Assembly (NCBI GenBank): GCA_028707415.1
Contig: JAQWBC010000050.1
Location: 1 to 6,888 of the forward strand
Reading direction: 5' to 3'
From: Candidatus Izemoplasmatales bacterium
GTDB lineage: Bacteria; Bacillota_I; Bacilli_A; Izemoplasmatales; Hujiaoplasmataceae
DNA length: 6,888 nt
Of this stretch, positions 5,800-6,888 are shown one piece after another. The translations under genes were made by a program, and so were the position numbers. Each line of letters starts with the position of its first letter. Position 1 is the first letter of the stretch. Under the pieces are notes generated by a model that did no database searches, had not been told where the DNA came from, and saw only the letters and a list, made by a program, of their open reading frames with translations.

Positions 5800-6357
5800 A
5801 TGGCTGATATCGAAAAGAAAAAATTAGATAAAGAAGCAGTAAAAGCGGCCAAAGCCGAAATGAAAGCCAAGAAAGCCGAAGCCAAAGCAAAAGCCCGCGA
5901 AGCGAGATTAGCAATGACCCCTGAAGAAAAACACTCTCGGGTGATGGAAATTCTCAAGAAAGAATATAAATTTGAAAACTGGTTGTTAGCCATCTTAGCA
6001 CCCGTTTTATTGTTATATGGCGTTTATATTGTTTTAGGAAAATTCGGTACTGTTACCTTAGATTCCACAACAATCGGTAATTCTCCATACGAATTCATCA
6101 ACTGGTTTTTTAACACCGATCTTAAACGGATTCTTACCGGATCGTTTTTAATTCTTGTAGGAGCTTTAGTCATCGTGTATTTGGCAATACCCTTCTTCAA
6201 ACCGAGTTTTTCGGAACTCAAAAAGGTGACATGGCCAACCGCGAAAGAGTTAAGCAAGAATGCAATTCGAGTCTTCGGCTTTTTATTGTTTTTAATGTTT
6301 GTTTTCATCTTATATGGATTCGCTCTTGACCCACTTTTTCAATGGATAATTAAGTAG
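5800..6357 (+). CDS. secE: Preprotein translocase subunit SecE, three-TM form with charged N-terminus
   Basis: SecE clamps SecY in the SecYEG channel. The hallmark core lies at the C-terminus: FFKPSFSELKKVTWPTAKEL (132-151, an amphipathic helix with the KKVTWP signature), then the final TM at about 156-175. Ahead of it are two more hydrophobic segments, about 60-80 and 110-131, joined by a loop of about 30 residues. This matches the three-TM layout of E. coli SecE, not the single-TM, roughly 60-aa form of most Bacillota. Residues 5-55 are dominated by Lys, Ala and Glu and look like a long charged helix. At 185 aa the protein is about three times the B. subtilis length. The predicted topology is N-terminus inside, C-terminus outside. 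It sits between rpmG and nusG, the standard place. The identity is firm; the role of the extension is unknown. Confidence 0.94.
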   Translation: MADIEKKKLDKEAVKAAKAEMKAKKAEAKAKAREARLAMTPEEKHSRVMEILKKEYKFENWLLAILAPVLLLYGVYIVLGKFGTVTLDSTTIGNSPYEFINWFFNTDLKRILTGSFLILVGALVIVYLAIPFFKPSFSELKKVTWPTAKELSKNAIRVFGFLLFLMFVFILYGFALDPLFQWIIK

Positions 6358-6373
6358 AAAGTTGATCGATATC

Positions 6374-6888
6374 ATGATAGAAAACAAACGTTTATGGTAC
6401 ATCGTTCAAACTTATTCCGGATTTGAAAATTCGGTTAAGGATAATCTGTCTCGGCGAATTGAAACAATGCAGATGGAAAACTTAATCTTCCAGGTTATGA
6501 TTCCCGAGGAATTAAAAACCGAGAAGAAAGCCGATGGGTCAATCAAAGAAAAAATGGTGAAAATGTTTCCTGGATACGTTTTTATCGAGATGATTGTTAC
6601 CGATGATTCTTGGTTTGTTGTGCGTAACACACCGGGGGTTACCGGTTTTCTCGGAAGTTCCGGTGGTGGAACCAAACCAATTCCTTTGCTTGCTGAAGAG
6701 ATTAATCCAATTCTTAAGAAGTGTGGCCTTTTACAAGTTCAAAAACTCAATGCTCAAGTCGGCCAAAGTGTTAAAGTTGCTTCTGGAGCCTTGATTGGAC
6801 GCATCGGAACGATAGAAAGTATTAATGACGAGAAAGGTACTGTCAAGATTTTAGTTGATATGTTTGGCAGAAAAACACCGATTGAACT
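6374..6888 (+). CDS. nusG: Transcription termination/antitermination factor NusG (3' end outside window)
   Basis: NusG binds elongating RNA polymerase, affects pausing and termination, and links transcription to translation. The open frame runs from ATG 6374 to the window edge with no stop (171 codons visible), so only the last few residues are probably missing. The NGN domain starts at LWYIVQTYSGFENSVKDNL and includes KMFPGYVFIEM and VRNTPGVTGFLG. The C-terminal KOW domain is VGQSVKVASGALIGRIGTIESIN, then MFGRKTPIEL. The loop reads SGALIG where dGPFaxf is usual, a modest departure. The gap to secE is 16 bases. The SD is weak (AAAGTTGATC pairs only partly with the anti-SD), so it probably depends on secE translation. 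Confidence 0.94.
   Translation, partial: MIENKRLWYIVQTYSGFENSVKDNLSRRIETMQMENLIFQVMIPEELKTEKKADGSIKEKMVKMFPGYVFIEMIVTDDSWFVVRNTPGVTGFLGSSGGGTKPIPLLAEEINPILKKCGLLQVQKLNAQVGQSVKVASGALIGRIGTIESINDEKGTVKILVDMFGRKTPIE

Noticed and set aside
6412..6675. Minus-strand frame opposite nusG
   Set aside because: It lies within clearly coding NusG sequence and has no recognisable family features. The same applies to the other minus-strand frames in the window.

Overview
The window looks like a conserved housekeeping stretch from a low-GC, Gram-positive-type bacterium. All genes read on the + strand. The order cysS - mrnC - rlmB - sigma factor - rpmG - secE - nusG matches the Bacillota layout (in Bacillus: cysS-mrnC-rlmB-yacP-sigH-rpmGB-secE-nusG), but without yacP. 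UGA is used as a stop (the sigma gene ends in tandem UGA-UGA) and Trp codons are UGG. This argues for the standard bacterial code and against Mycoplasma/Spiroplasma. A short CysS, compact genes and a SigH-like gene in a reduced cluster would suit an Acholeplasma/Izemoplasma/Haloplasma-type lineage or another deep Bacillota branch. That placement is inference and cannot be fixed from this window.

Layout. Positions 2-736 hold the 3' part of a cardiolipin synthase gene. A good Shine-Dalgarno (SD) follows, then rmuC (754-2040), a membrane-anchored coiled-coil protein with a nuclease-like domain. Next is a monocistronic cold-shock protein gene (2169-2366) with its own promoter and a clear intrinsic terminator. 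A second strong promoter, with an 8-bp inverted repeat centred on its -35 box, drives cysS (2507-3844) and mrnC (3846-4229). A hairpin separates this pair from rlmB (4313-5035) and a SigH-like sigma factor (5042-5581). A third consensus-like promoter sits before rpmG (5644-5790, a 48-aa zinc-ribbon bL33), followed by secE (5800-6357) and nusG (6374 to the window edge, incomplete).

Functional reading. The right two thirds serve translation and its coupling to transcription and secretion: Cys-tRNA charging, 23S rRNA maturation (MrnC, RlmB), a ribosomal protein, the SecYEG subunit SecE and the elongation factor NusG. The left third is membrane lipid synthesis (Cls) and DNA maintenance (RmuC). 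No stretch of more than 300 bases lacks a gene. I see no tRNA, rRNA, CRISPR array, insertion sequence or phage element.

I did not find a convincing new multi-gene system. The points most worth checking are the SigH-like factor of unknown regulon, the three-TM SecE with a long charged N-terminus, the CysS lacking the usual C-terminal tail, and the dyad over the cysS promoter.
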